Shown here one piece after another: positions 1 to 7,758 of a stretch of DNA of 48,636 nucleotides. Position 1 is the stretch's first letter. Each line of letters begins with the position of its first letter. Both the position numbers and the translations under genes were made by a program. Under the pieces are notes generated by a model, which worked only from the letters and a program-made list of their open reading frames with translations, did not search any database and was not told the origin of the DNA. The DNA comes from Helicobacter cetorum. GTDB lineage: Bacteria; Campylobacterota; Campylobacteria; Campylobacterales; UBA6016. The stretch lies in the NCBI GenBank assembly GCA_022729705.1, contig DZAX01000016.1, forward strand, positions 1-48,636, read 5' to 3'.

Positions 1-15
1 TATTGCTTGTATTTA

Positions 16-59
16 TGAAACTAGGCAACTATAACGTGGTGAAACTGGACAACTATAAC
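16..59. repeat. Tandem 20-bp imperfect direct repeat, possible IS21-type end
   Basis: Two copies of TGAAACTRGRCAACTATAAC lie at 16-35 and 40-59 with a 24-bp period, differing at two adjacent positions. Short tandem repeats of this kind, ending ...ATAACA, resemble the multiple terminal repeats of IS21-family elements. The rest of the element, if any, lies left of the window. The repeat is seen directly; the IS21 assignment is a guess from general appearance. Confidence 0.4.
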
Positions 60-84
60 ATTTAACAACTAATTAAGAAATATC

Positions 85-226
85 GTAACCATTCAGCACC
101 CCCTTCTGAAAGCTCAATTTTTGAGATGAAATCCTCAAAAGAGTCGATATTTTTTCTTTTTTCTTATTGAAATAGCCACTTTTCCATGCTAATTTTCATT
201 TTTTTACAGGGGTGCTGAATGGTTAC
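85..226. mobile_element. 142-bp IS66-type MITE with TIRs and 8-bp target duplication
   Basis: The left end at 85-102 reads GTAACCATTCAGCACCCC and the right end at 209-226 is its exact reverse complement, giving 18-bp perfect terminal inverted repeats. The 8 bp outside each end are identical (GAAATATC at 77-84 and 227-234), as expected for a target site duplication. IS66-family elements begin with GTAA and duplicate 8 bp, so this looks like a miniature non-autonomous IS66 derivative. The AT-rich interior has no coding potential. It lies about 60 bp upstream of hydA and may carry or disturb that promoter. Confidence 0.8.
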
Positions 227-286
227 GAAATATCAAACTAAACTCACAGTGTTGGGGCTAACCTATCAAAATCAGGGGGATTAAAT

Positions 287-1525
287 ATGCAAAATAGCTG
301 TCACGAGCCGATAATAACGGCATTCTCGGCTGCGCATTCATATATGGATACAAACAAGGGCGAAAGCTACTATAAAGCTCTTTACGAGAAATGTAAAATA
401 AGACTTGAGACTCTTAAAAGCGAAGAAACATCAAAGTCTGATTCTGACATTTATGAGATACTAGAAGCAAACGACGTAACAAGAAGAGATTTTCTAAAGT
501 GGGTGTCCGCTACGACGGCCACGCTGATGCTTCCGGCTTTTTTTGAGCCTCTAGTCGCAGAGGCGGCTGAGATGATGAATAGAGCTCCGGTGATTTGGAT
601 AGAGCTTCAAGATTGCGCCGGAAACTCCGAGGCTCTTCTTAGAAGCTCCGCTCCAAGCGTGGATGATTTGCTATTTGACATTATCAGTCTTGAATACCAT
701 GAGACGCTTATGGCGGCGGCGGGTCATCAAGCCGAAAAACAACTTGAAGATGGTATGCACACTTTTAAAGGTAAATACATACTTTTCGTAGAGGGTTCTA
801 TCCCGACAAAAGACAAAGGTATATACGGCACTATCGGGGCTAGCGGCGAGACGTTTGAAGAACACCTAAAAAGACTTGCGGCGGATGCGGCGGCGGTTGT
901 AGCGGTTGGTACTTGCGCCACGTTTGGCGGCGTTCCGGCGGCGGCTCCAAACCCTACCGGCGCGGTCGGTGTTATGGATATAGTAAAAGGCAAGCCCGTT
1001 ATAAATATTCCGGCGTGTCCGGCAAATCCGGCAAATATGGTCGGTGTGGTTCTTCACTATCTTCTTACGGGAACGGTTCCTGAACTTGACCATTTGCTAA
1101 GACCAAAATTTGCGTTTGGATATAGAATTCATGACAACTGTGAGAGAAGAGCGCACTTTGACGCGGGCGAATTTGTGGAAAAATGGGGCGATGCAGGCGC
1201 AAAAAATAACTTCTGTCTATATAAAATGGGTTGCAAAGGTCCAATGACTTTTAACAACTGTTCTATTATTAGATACAACGAAGGCACAAACTGGCCAATA
1301 GGCGTAGGACGCGGCTGTATCGGTTGCTCTGAGCCTGATTTTTGGGATAAATACGCATATGAAAGACCAATGGCAGACACGGGCATCAAAGCTCCCGGCG
1401 GCGGCGTAGAAAAGGCTATTGATGAATTTGGTATGGGCATGGTAACCGCTGCGGCGATAGGTATAGGAATTCACGCGGCAATGAGCACTTTTGCCGGTAA
1501 AAAAAGCGGAGAAGGAGATAATTAA
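287..1525 (+). CDS. hydA: Uptake [NiFe] hydrogenase small subunit
   Basis: This is the electron-transfer subunit of the periplasm-facing, membrane-bound hydrogenase, which passes electrons from the NiFe site to cytochrome b through three Fe-S clusters. A twin-arginine signal (RRDFLK, residues 66-71) follows an unusually long N-terminus. Distal cluster ligands are H282, C285, C310 and C316; medial cluster ligands are C325, C344 and C347. The proximal cluster has C110, C210 and C244, but the expected fourth ligand of the CxxC pair is N113 (sequence DCAGNSE). A C-terminal hydrophobic helix anchors it. ATG 287 is chosen because GGGGGA at 275-280 is well spaced before it. The stop overlaps the hydB start (TAATG). 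Confidence 0.95.
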   Translation: MQNSCHEPIITAFSAAHSYMDTNKGESYYKALYEKCKIRLETLKSEETSKSDSDIYEILEANDVTRRDFLKWVSATTATLMLPAFFEPLVAEAAEMMNRAPVIWIELQDCAGNSEALLRSSAPSVDDLLFDIISLEYHETLMAAAGHQAEKQLEDGMHTFKGKYILFVEGSIPTKDKGIYGTIGASGETFEEHLKRLAADAAAVVAVGTCATFGGVPAAAPNPTGAVGVMDIVKGKPVINIPACPANPANMVGVVLHYLLTGTVPELDHLLRPKFAFGYRIHDNCERRAHFDAGEFVEKWGDAGAKNNFCLYKMGCKGPMTFNNCSIIRYNEGTNWPIGVGRGCIGCSEPDFWDKYAYERPMADTGIKAPGGGVEKAIDEFGMGMVTAAAIGIGIHAAMSTFAGKKSGEGDN

Positions 1526-3270
1526 TGAGCAAACACATAGTAATAGATCCAATAACAAGGATTGAGGGACACCTAAGAATAGAAGCCGTAATAGACGATA
1601 ACAATACCGTTGTGGACGCCTTCAGCTCTGCTACAATGTTTAGAGGTATTGAGACAATACTAAAAGGCAGAGACCCAAGGGATGCCGGACTTTTATCAAT
1701 GAGAATATGCGGCGTTTGTACTGGAACACACTACCAAAGAAGTATAGAGGGGGTGGAGCACGCGTTTAAAGTCAAAATTCCTAAAAACGCTAGAGTCGTT
1801 AGAAACCTTATTCAGGGTGCTCTTTATGTGCACGACCATATAGTGCATTTTTATCACCTACACGGGCTTGACTGGGTAGACGTTGTATCCGCTCTTAGCG
1901 CTGATCCAAAAAAAGCGGTTGAGCAAGCCTCAAAAGTATCCGCCAAACCTTGGAATGTAGGCGAAGCAAACTACAAGGCTGTACAAGAGAGAGTCGCTAA
2001 GTTTGTAAAACAAGGGAGACTTGGAATATTTGGAAATGGATACTGGGGAAGCAAAGCTTATAAGCTAAATCCGGAAGAGAACCTTATTATATTGTCTCAC
2101 TACCTTGACGCACTTGAATTACAAAAAGATTTGGCGAAGATGATGGCGATATTTGGCGGTAAAATGCCACACCCGCAAAGCTTTGTCGTCGGCGGTGTGA
2201 CGTGCGTTCAGGATATTCAAAATCCGGCTCGTATAGCGCAATTCAAAGATTGGCTCCAAAAAGGTCAAGACTTTACTAAAAACGCATATATTCCGGATGT
2301 TGTTTTGGCTGGAAAAGCGTATGCGGGCGAGGCTCTTGCTGGTATCGGCGGCGGACTTGGAAGCTTTATGAGCTATGGCGACTTTAGACTTGACGACAAT
2401 GAGTTTTATAAAGCGGCTCTTCTTTTCCCAAGCGGCGTAGTGCTTAATAAAGATTTGAGCAAAGTAATAGAGCTAGATCAGGTAAAAATAGCCGAAGACG
2501 TGGCACACGCATGGTACAAGGGTGCGGCGGCTCTTCACCCGTTCAAAGGCGAGACTGTGCCTGAATATACCGGCTTTGGCAAAAAAGAGAACGGCATAGC
2601 GTATTTGGATACAAAAAACAAATACAGCTGGGTTAAAGCCCCAACATACGCAGACAATAGAGTCGAAGTCGGGCCTTTGGCTAGAATGGTAATAGGATAC
2701 GCAAAAGGCGACCAAAGAATTAAATCTTATGTAGACGGTTTCTTTGCAAAACTAGATGCGCATGTCGGCGCAAAAGTTCCATTGACGGCTCTTTTTTCAA
2801 CCGTGGGTAGAACGGCGGCAAGAGCTGTTGAGACGGAGCTAATGGCGGACGCTATGATGGGTTGGGTAGATGAACTAGCAAAAAATACGGCTAGCGGACA
2901 GCTTGACACATGGACGGAGTTTGATTTTGACAAAGTGGCAAAAGACGCTCAGGGTTACGGTATGGCGGAGGCTCCAAGAGGCGCTCTTGGTCACTGGGTA
3001 AAAATAAAAGACGGTAAAATCGAAAACTATCAGTGTATCGTTCCCTCAACATGGAATGCAAGCCCAAGGGACGCAAAAGGCAGAATGGGCGCTTATGAGG
3101 CTTCTTTGATAGGCACAAAAGTGGCAAACCCTGACCAACCGCTTGAGATTTTACGAACTATCCACAGCTTTGACCCGTGTATCGCTTGCGCCGTGCACAT
3201 AGTAGACACAAAAGGCAAAGAGCTTGCGGTTTACAAAATATCGCCTAGCGCGGGGGTGTGCCATGTCTAA
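1525..3270 (+). CDS. hydB: Uptake [NiFe] hydrogenase large (catalytic) subunit
   Basis: This subunit carries the Ni-Fe active site that splits H2. The N-terminal motif RICGVCTGTH supplies C62 and C65, and the C-terminal motif DPCIACAVH supplies C552, C555 and H558. The 23 residues after H558 are a cleavable tail that the endopeptidase HydD is expected to remove after nickel insertion. RIEGH near residue 13 is the usual N-terminal signature. At 581 residues it has normal length for the family. It has no signal peptide and would be co-exported with HydA by the Tat system. It overlaps hydA by one base and hydC by eight, so translation is probably coupled. Confidence 0.97.
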   Translation: MSKHIVIDPITRIEGHLRIEAVIDDNNTVVDAFSSATMFRGIETILKGRDPRDAGLLSMRICGVCTGTHYQRSIEGVEHAFKVKIPKNARVVRNLIQGALYVHDHIVHFYHLHGLDWVDVVSALSADPKKAVEQASKVSAKPWNVGEANYKAVQERVAKFVKQGRLGIFGNGYWGSKAYKLNPEENLIILSHYLDALELQKDLAKMMAIFGGKMPHPQSFVVGGVTCVQDIQNPARIAQFKDWLQKGQDFTKNAYIPDVVLAGKAYAGEALAGIGGGLGSFMSYGDFRLDDNEFYKAALLFPSGVVLNKDLSKVIELDQVKIAEDVAHAWYKGAAALHPFKGETVPEYTGFGKKENGIAYLDTKNKYSWVKAPTYADNRVEVGPLARMVIGYAKGDQRIKSYVDGFFAKLDAHVGAKVPLTALFSTVGRTAARAVETELMADAMMGWVDELAKNTASGQLDTWTEFDFDKVAKDAQGYGMAEAPRGALGHWVKIKDGKIENYQCIVPSTWNASPRDAKGRMGAYEASLIGTKVANPDQPLEILRTIHSFDPCIACAVHIVDTKGKELAVYKISPSAGVCHV

Positions 3271-3964
3271 AATGGCGCCGGTCAAGAGAATGACCGTCTC
3301 CGGTCGGATAATACACTGGGTCAACGCTATTTCGATACTTGCGTGCGTAATAACAGGGCTTTATATAGGTCACCCGTATTATCAAAGCTTTATAGCCGAC
3401 CCGGCGCTAGATAAGTATGTGATGGCTTACAATAGGCTGATTCACTTTGTGGGGGCGATACTGCTTGATGTGACCTCTATTGTGATAGCCTATCTGTACT
3501 TTTTTAGTAGATTTGAAAAACCGTATAAAAAGCTTATTCCAAACAAAGAAAATCTTTCTGAGTTTTGGGAGGTGTTTGTCAATCTTATGACGCTAAATAG
3601 ACGCAAAAATTTTGATTCAAAACATAACGATAGCTTTAATATCGTTTACTTTACGATATTTCATATTCTCTTAATCATGATGCTTTTAACTGGGCTTCAA
3701 CTCTATGTACACGCTCTTGCGAGCGGCGAGAGTTCTGTTGGCGGATGGTGGCCTCTGTTGCTTCACGTCGCAACTGATTGGACGCTTAGCGTATTTGGCG
3801 GCAATATGGGCGTAAGGGTCGCTCACCATACAATGATGTGGTGGATAATCGTATGGACAATGTTTCACATCTACTACCAAATATGGAGAACTATTTTTTG
3901 GAGAGAGGGAGATATTGACATCGTGTTTAGCGGCGAGAAATTTATAAAAGCTGATAAGGCTTGA
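3263..3964 (+). CDS. hydC: Hydrogenase cytochrome b subunit (membrane anchor)
   Basis: A di-heme cytochrome b that anchors HydAB in the membrane and hands electrons to the quinone pool. Four hydrophobic helices are visible. Candidate heme-ligand histidines lie in RIIHWVN, LIHFVGA, IFHILLIM and MFHIYYQIWR, the usual pattern of Ni-Fe hydrogenase b-type subunits. I take the ATG at 3263 (M-S-K-M-A-P), giving 233 residues and overlapping the end of hydB as ATGTCTAA; a TTG at 3224 would add 13 residues lying entirely inside the hydB 3' end and is less likely. The stop overlaps the next start (TTGA). Confidence 0.93.
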   Translation: MSKMAPVKRMTVSGRIIHWVNAISILACVITGLYIGHPYYQSFIADPALDKYVMAYNRLIHFVGAILLDVTSIVIAYLYFFSRFEKPYKKLIPNKENLSEFWEVFVNLMTLNRRKNFDSKHNDSFNIVYFTIFHILLIMMLLTGLQLYVHALASGESSVGGWWPLLLHVATDWTLSVFGGNMGVRVAHHTMMWWIIVWTMFHIYYQIWRTIFWREGDIDIVFSGEKFIKADKA

Positions 3965-4509
3965 GCGGGCGTAATCTTCTAATCGGCGTAGGCAACGTCC
4001 TCTTTATGGATGAAGGGGTCGGCGTTTACGCCGCCAAGTATCTTGAAAATAACTACTCCTTTGACGACTCCCTCGAAATCATGGACGGCGGCGTACTCGG
4101 CTTTAAGCTAATGGCGCTATTTCAAGAGTATGACAATGTAATAATACTGGACACCGTATCTATTGAAGACGCTCCGGGAAGCGTCTATAGGCTTCCTTCC
4201 GAGGAGCTTTTGGGGCTTGGTTCATATCGCAAGACGGCGCACGAGGTAGAGATAGTAGAGATGCTTGAAATCTGCTCAATGTTGGAAAAAATGGCGAATG
4301 TAGTCATTATCGGCATTGTCCCAAAAGATATAGAGAGCGTCAAAAATGATATGACAAGCGAAATTTTGAGCGGTTTTGAGCTTTTTATCTCAACCGCTTT
4401 AGCCGAACTTAGCGCGCTTTGCGTACAATATGAAAAAAAAGACAACATCCAAATAGAGTGGATAATGGAAAATTTTTTCAAGGAGGGTTCGTTTGGTAAT
4501 CAAATATAA
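3961..4509 (+). CDS. hydD: Hydrogenase maturation endopeptidase
   Basis: A HyaD/HybD/HycI-family protease that cleaves the C-terminal tail of HydB once Ni is inserted. The family pattern is clear: GVGNVLFMDEGVGVYAA near the N-terminus with the Ni-binding acid E18, a second acid in MDGGVLGF (D42) and a histidine in TAHEVEI (H94). The 182-residue length is typical. It starts with TTG at 3961, overlapping the hydC stop codon, which implies translational coupling. Its 3' end overlaps hydE by 17 bases. The reaction is known from the family; its pairing with HydB here is inferred from the operon. Confidence 0.93.
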   Translation: MSGRNLLIGVGNVLFMDEGVGVYAAKYLENNYSFDDSLEIMDGGVLGFKLMALFQEYDNVIILDTVSIEDAPGSVYRLPSEELLGLGSYRKTAHEVEIVEMLEICSMLEKMANVVIIGIVPKDIESVKNDMTSEILSGFELFISTALAELSALCVQYEKKDNIQIEWIMENFFKEGSFGNQI

Positions 4510-5983
4510 GCTTGGATTTGACAATGAGAGCGACGATTACGCTTATTTAATATCACAAATACTTCAAAACACAGACTCAAACGTCATAAAAACAGATAGC
4601 GAAATCATAATTTTTATGCAAGGGGGCGAAGAGAGCATAAAAGCCTCTTTTGCTCTTCTTGGCGAAGAGCTTCCGCTCTCTTTGTATCTATCCGGACAAA
4701 GCGTAGAAGAAGCGGCGTTTATGCCGCCAAACCGTCAACCGCTAAAAGAGGCTTCATATCTTGCTATGTATCCGCGAGTGATGAGAGAGCTTATAGATTC
4801 GCAAAGCAAAACGTATTTTGAGATAGGCGGCGACGTATCTGTAGATTCAAAACCCATAAATGGAGCCGATTCCTTAAAAAGCGCGTTATTTGAGTGTGTT
4901 TGCAAGTTAAAAGAGGGCGGTTCGGTTTTGCTTAAAAACGAGAGCGGAGCTACTCTTTTATCGTGCAAACCGAATGAGGGCGTTTTGCTTACAAACCTAA
5001 ACGAATCCACTTTAAAAGAGTTTGATATTTCCGTTGACGAGGCTTTGACGCTTAGCGCGATGGAGAGACCGTTTGTGATAAAAAGCGGCGAGCGTATGAA
5101 AATTCTGTTTTTAGCAAACGACGCTTTGATGCTACTCCTTTGCAAAACAGCGATGGATGAAGGAATAGACGCCCTATATATAGACGTCGTGGGCGCCGCT
5201 GACATGGTGATAGAGTATACCGGAATAAAAAAAGACGTGCCAAAAAGAAGCGGCGTTTATTTTTGCAAAAACGATAGGTTTTTTGTCAACTTTGATTTTA
5301 CGCCGCATACTTTGACCAATGGCGAAGATTCGCTGTTTTTTGATATGAGCATATCAAATAGTTTTGGCGTGTACGCCATAAAAAGCGGGATAGGGGTCAA
5401 AAAAATAGCCGGAGCTTCATTTTTTACCGCTGATATTTTTGAATCTATTAAGGCGGAGTTTGATTTTGGCGCAAAGCTTGCCGAAAATTTTGAGAGTTCT
5501 TTTAATGAACGCACTTTGGAGCTAAAAAAAATGCGTTTTGAGAACAAAAGCGATATAGAAAACTTCTTTGACGCCGTACAAGCGGCTATTGGAGCAACCT
5601 CTTTTGCCAATATGCTCAAAAAAGCTGACAACGCTGATGTGCAAGGCGGCGTAAAGCTTGACTTCGCGCTAACCAAAAATGAAAACAACGTTGCGCTAAA
5701 TCTCAAAAAATGTTTTGCCTCCCTTCTTAGCTTCAAGCTTGGTGGCGTGGATGACGAAACGCTTGCTTACTCTGTTTTTGAGTCGGCGATAGATTTTTTG
5801 ATACACGGAATGGATGAGGCAAAAAGAAGCTTTGAAGTAAAAAAACTCCACATCGGCGGAGAGTTTTTGTTTTCAAACGTATTTGTGGAAAAACTAAAAG
5901 CCAAAATCAAAAATGTAGATATCGATATGGCTCTCAACTCTCTTCCTGCCGATATTAAAAGCGTGTGTGAGATTGCGAGATAA
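4493..5983 (+). CDS. hydE: Hydrogenase accessory protein HydE-like
   Basis: A 496-residue soluble protein at the hydE position of the epsilonproteobacterial hydABCDE operon; in Helicobacter the equivalent gene is needed for hydrogenase activity, but its biochemical role is unclear. The C-terminal third (KLHIGGEFLFSNVFVEKLKA) resembles the tail of the Kae1-like domain of HypF (compare [20 protein letters not shown] in the downstream hypF). The start is TTG 4493, preceded at 4480-4486 by a strong AAGGAGG. The last three codons, ATT GCG AGA, belong to the 11-bp repeat that also ends the downstream methylase gene, so the native stop was probably TAG and has become TAA through the insertion. Confidence 0.8.
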   Translation: MVIKYKLGFDNESDDYAYLISQILQNTDSNVIKTDSEIIIFMQGGEESIKASFALLGEELPLSLYLSGQSVEEAAFMPPNRQPLKEASYLAMYPRVMRELIDSQSKTYFEIGGDVSVDSKPINGADSLKSALFECVCKLKEGGSVLLKNESGATLLSCKPNEGVLLTNLNESTLKEFDISVDEALTLSAMERPFVIKSGERMKILFLANDALMLLLCKTAMDEGIDALYIDVVGAADMVIEYTGIKKDVPKRSGVYFCKNDRFFVNFDFTPHTLTNGEDSLFFDMSISNSFGVYAIKSGIGVKKIAGASFFTADIFESIKAEFDFGAKLAENFESSFNERTLELKKMRFENKSDIENFFDAVQAAIGATSFANMLKKADNADVQGGVKLDFALTKNENNVALNLKKCFASLLSFKLGGVDDETLAYSVFESAIDFLIHGMDEAKRSFEVKKLHIGGEFLFSNVFVEKLKAKIKNVDIDMALNSLPADIKSVCEIAR

Positions 5984-7757
5984 CCTGATAAGGTTTTTAT
6001 AATGGATAAAAAAATAATAGAAAAAACTTTATTTGAGAGCCAACTTGTAAAATTTGTTCATAGCATAAAGGATAGCATTAGCTATTCTAACGGTCAATGG
6101 ACAATAAAAGGTTTTATAGATATTTTCCAAAATGTCTATACTATCTCTTCGGATACTAAAATAATTTCAAAAATATTGGAAATTCATCTTTATCCTCAAT
6201 TTTCAGAGTTTGCAAAAAATATAGGCTATAAAACCGTTTTGACTAATCACCAAAACTACTATCCAGATATTTCATTTGTAAAAGAAGACGATGAAACGAT
6301 TAAGTTTGCAGTAGATTTAAAAACAACGTATCGGAATAGTCCAACATCGGGCCTATGCAATGGATTTACGCTTGGTTCGCATGGTGAATATTTTACAAAT
6401 CGTAAAAGTGGTAAGAATATACAGTTTCCATACGCATCGTACGGGGGTCATTTTTGTCTTGGAATTATATACGATAGAGCAGATCCAGCAGATATTGACG
6501 GGGCTAAAATACACACCGTTGACAGACTTGATTCCATAACATCAGTAGTAAATAATTTTGATTTTTTTGTTGTTGAAAAATGGAAAATAGCAAGCGATAA
6601 AAAGGGTAGCGGAAACACGGCAAACATAGGTAGCATAAACAACATAGATGATATTATTAATGGTAGGGGAATGTTTTCTAGGCTTGGAGAGACTTGGTTT
6701 GATGAATACTGGATGAACTATAAAAAAATAACCGTTCCCGATAATAATGGCAGCACAAAGATAATCTCTTCATTGAAAGAGTTTGTAGAGTATAAAAAAG
6801 GCGATATCTCCCTTATTGTTCCTAAAAAAAGTGCCAAAATATGAAAATATTTGTGCCTCCTATAAAATCACAAGGCATAAAAACAAAGCTTGTTCCATGG
6901 ATTAAGACGATTATACCAAAAGAGTTTAACGGCAGATGGGTAGAGCCTTTTATGGGAACAGGGGCTGTGGCGTTTAATTTGGCTCCCAATAACGCTCTTT
7001 TGTGCGATATTAATCCGCATCTTATTAATTTCTATAAATCGCTTGCAGATGGATGTATTACAACTATAGAGATTAGGAATTTTTTGGAACAGGAGGGGGC
7101 GACTCTCGCCGCCAAAGGCGAGGGGCATTATTATAGCATTAGAGAGCGTTTTAATAGAGAGCATAATCCATTAGATTTTTTGTTTTTAAACAGGGCGGGA
7201 TTTAATGGTATGATTCGCTTTAACCGGAAAGGCGGATTTAATATTCCTTTCTGCCGTAAGCCTGAGCGTTTTGCAAAAGCGTACATAACAAAAATAGTAA
7301 ACCAATCAGATAGACTCATAAAACTATTTCGCTTAAAAAATTTTACCTTTAAATGTCAAGACTTTATGACGACAATATCCGAAACAGAGATTTCAGATAT
7401 TGTTTATTGTGATCCGCCCTACATTGATAGGCACGTTGATTACTATGGCGGCTGGAATGAGGATAACGAGCTTAGGCTTTTTGACGCTCTTAAAAATAGT
7501 AAATCAAATTTTGTTCTCTCTACATGGCATCATAATGATTTTCGTAAAAACGACTATATTGATAGAGTTTGGAATAATTTTGCGGTATACACGCAAGAGC
7601 ATTTCTATCATGTCGGTGGAAGCGAAAAAAATCGTAACCATGTGGTTGAGGCTTTGGTTACAAATCTTCAATTCGGCATGGTTGCTGACGGTAAAAAAAT
7701 AAATCGCCAAAATGGTTTATTTACCGATAACTGCCAGAGTATGCATATTGCGAGATA
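5972..7757. mobile_element. Restriction-modification cassette bounded by 11-bp direct repeats
   Basis: ATTGCGAGATA occurs at 5972-5982 (end of hydE) and again at 7747-7757 (end of the methylase gene, just before hypF). Between the two copies sit only the EcoRV-like endonuclease and methylase genes. Bases flanking the repeats do not match further. Removing one repeat and the intervening 1,764 bp restores a tight hydE-hypF junction in which hydE ends ATT GCG AGA TAG and hypF can start at the embedded TTG. This is the pattern of an insertion with target duplication. No transposase or integrase lies inside. Confidence 0.75.
6002..6844 (+). CDS. Type II restriction endonuclease, EcoRV family (predicted GATATC)
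   Basis: A double-strand endonuclease closely patterned on EcoRV. The PD-(D/E)xK catalytic residues are D89, D105 and K107 (YYPDI...AVDLK), with the same 16-residue spacing as D74, D90 and K92 of EcoRV; E60 matches E45. The minor-groove Q-loop is H83-Q84-N85, and the recognition R-loop [10 protein letters not shown] (202-211) nearly copies EcoRV GSGNTTNIGS, so the predicted target is GATATC, cut bluntly. At 280 residues it is about 35 longer than EcoRV, mainly at the N-terminus and near the C-terminus. The stop overlaps the methylase start (ATGA). It is more AT-rich than the flanking hyd genes, consistent with transfer. Recognition site is inferred from EcoRV. Confidence 0.93.
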   Translation: MDKKIIEKTLFESQLVKFVHSIKDSISYSNGQWTIKGFIDIFQNVYTISSDTKIISKILEIHLYPQFSEFAKNIGYKTVLTNHQNYYPDISFVKEDDETIKFAVDLKTTYRNSPTSGLCNGFTLGSHGEYFTNRKSGKNIQFPYASYGGHFCLGIIYDRADPADIDGAKIHTVDRLDSITSVVNNFDFFVVEKWKIASDKKGSGNTANIGSINNIDDIINGRGMFSRLGETWFDEYWMNYKKITVPDNNGSTKIISSLKEFVEYKKGDISLIVPKKSAKI

Positions 7758-7758
7758 G
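6841..7758 (+). CDS. DNA adenine methylase, EcoRV type (protects GATATC)
   Basis: An N6-adenine methyltransferase of the Dam/alpha class and the cognate partner of the upstream endonuclease. It shows the SAM-binding motif [12 protein letters not shown] (residues 35-46) and the catalytic DPPY at 191-194 within [16 protein letters not shown]. Long stretches such as [18 protein letters not shown] and [14 protein letters not shown] match the remembered EcoRV methylase closely. The first codon overlaps the endonuclease stop, so expression of both is coupled, with the nuclease gene first. The final codons ATT GCG AGA come from the 11-bp target repeat. It overlaps the start of hypF. Confidence 0.95.
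   Translation: MKIFVPPIKSQGIKTKLVPWIKTIIPKEFNGRWVEPFMGTGAVAFNLAPNNALLCDINPHLINFYKSLADGCITTIEIRNFLEQEGATLAAKGEGHYYSIRERFNREHNPLDFLFLNRAGFNGMIRFNRKGGFNIPFCRKPERFAKAYITKIVNQSDRLIKLFRLKNFTFKCQDFMTTISETEISDIVYCDPPYIDRHVDYYGGWNEDNELRLFDALKNSKSNFVLSTWHHNDFRKNDYIDRVWNNFAVYTQEHFYHVGGSEKNRNHVVEALVTNLQFGMVADGKKINRQNGLFTDNCQSMHIAR

Noticed and set aside
3224-3262. Longer TTG start for hydC inside hydB
   Set aside because: It would add 13 residues fully inside the hydB 3' end, and the ATG at 3263 has the usual N-terminus and a GGGGGTG ribosome site.
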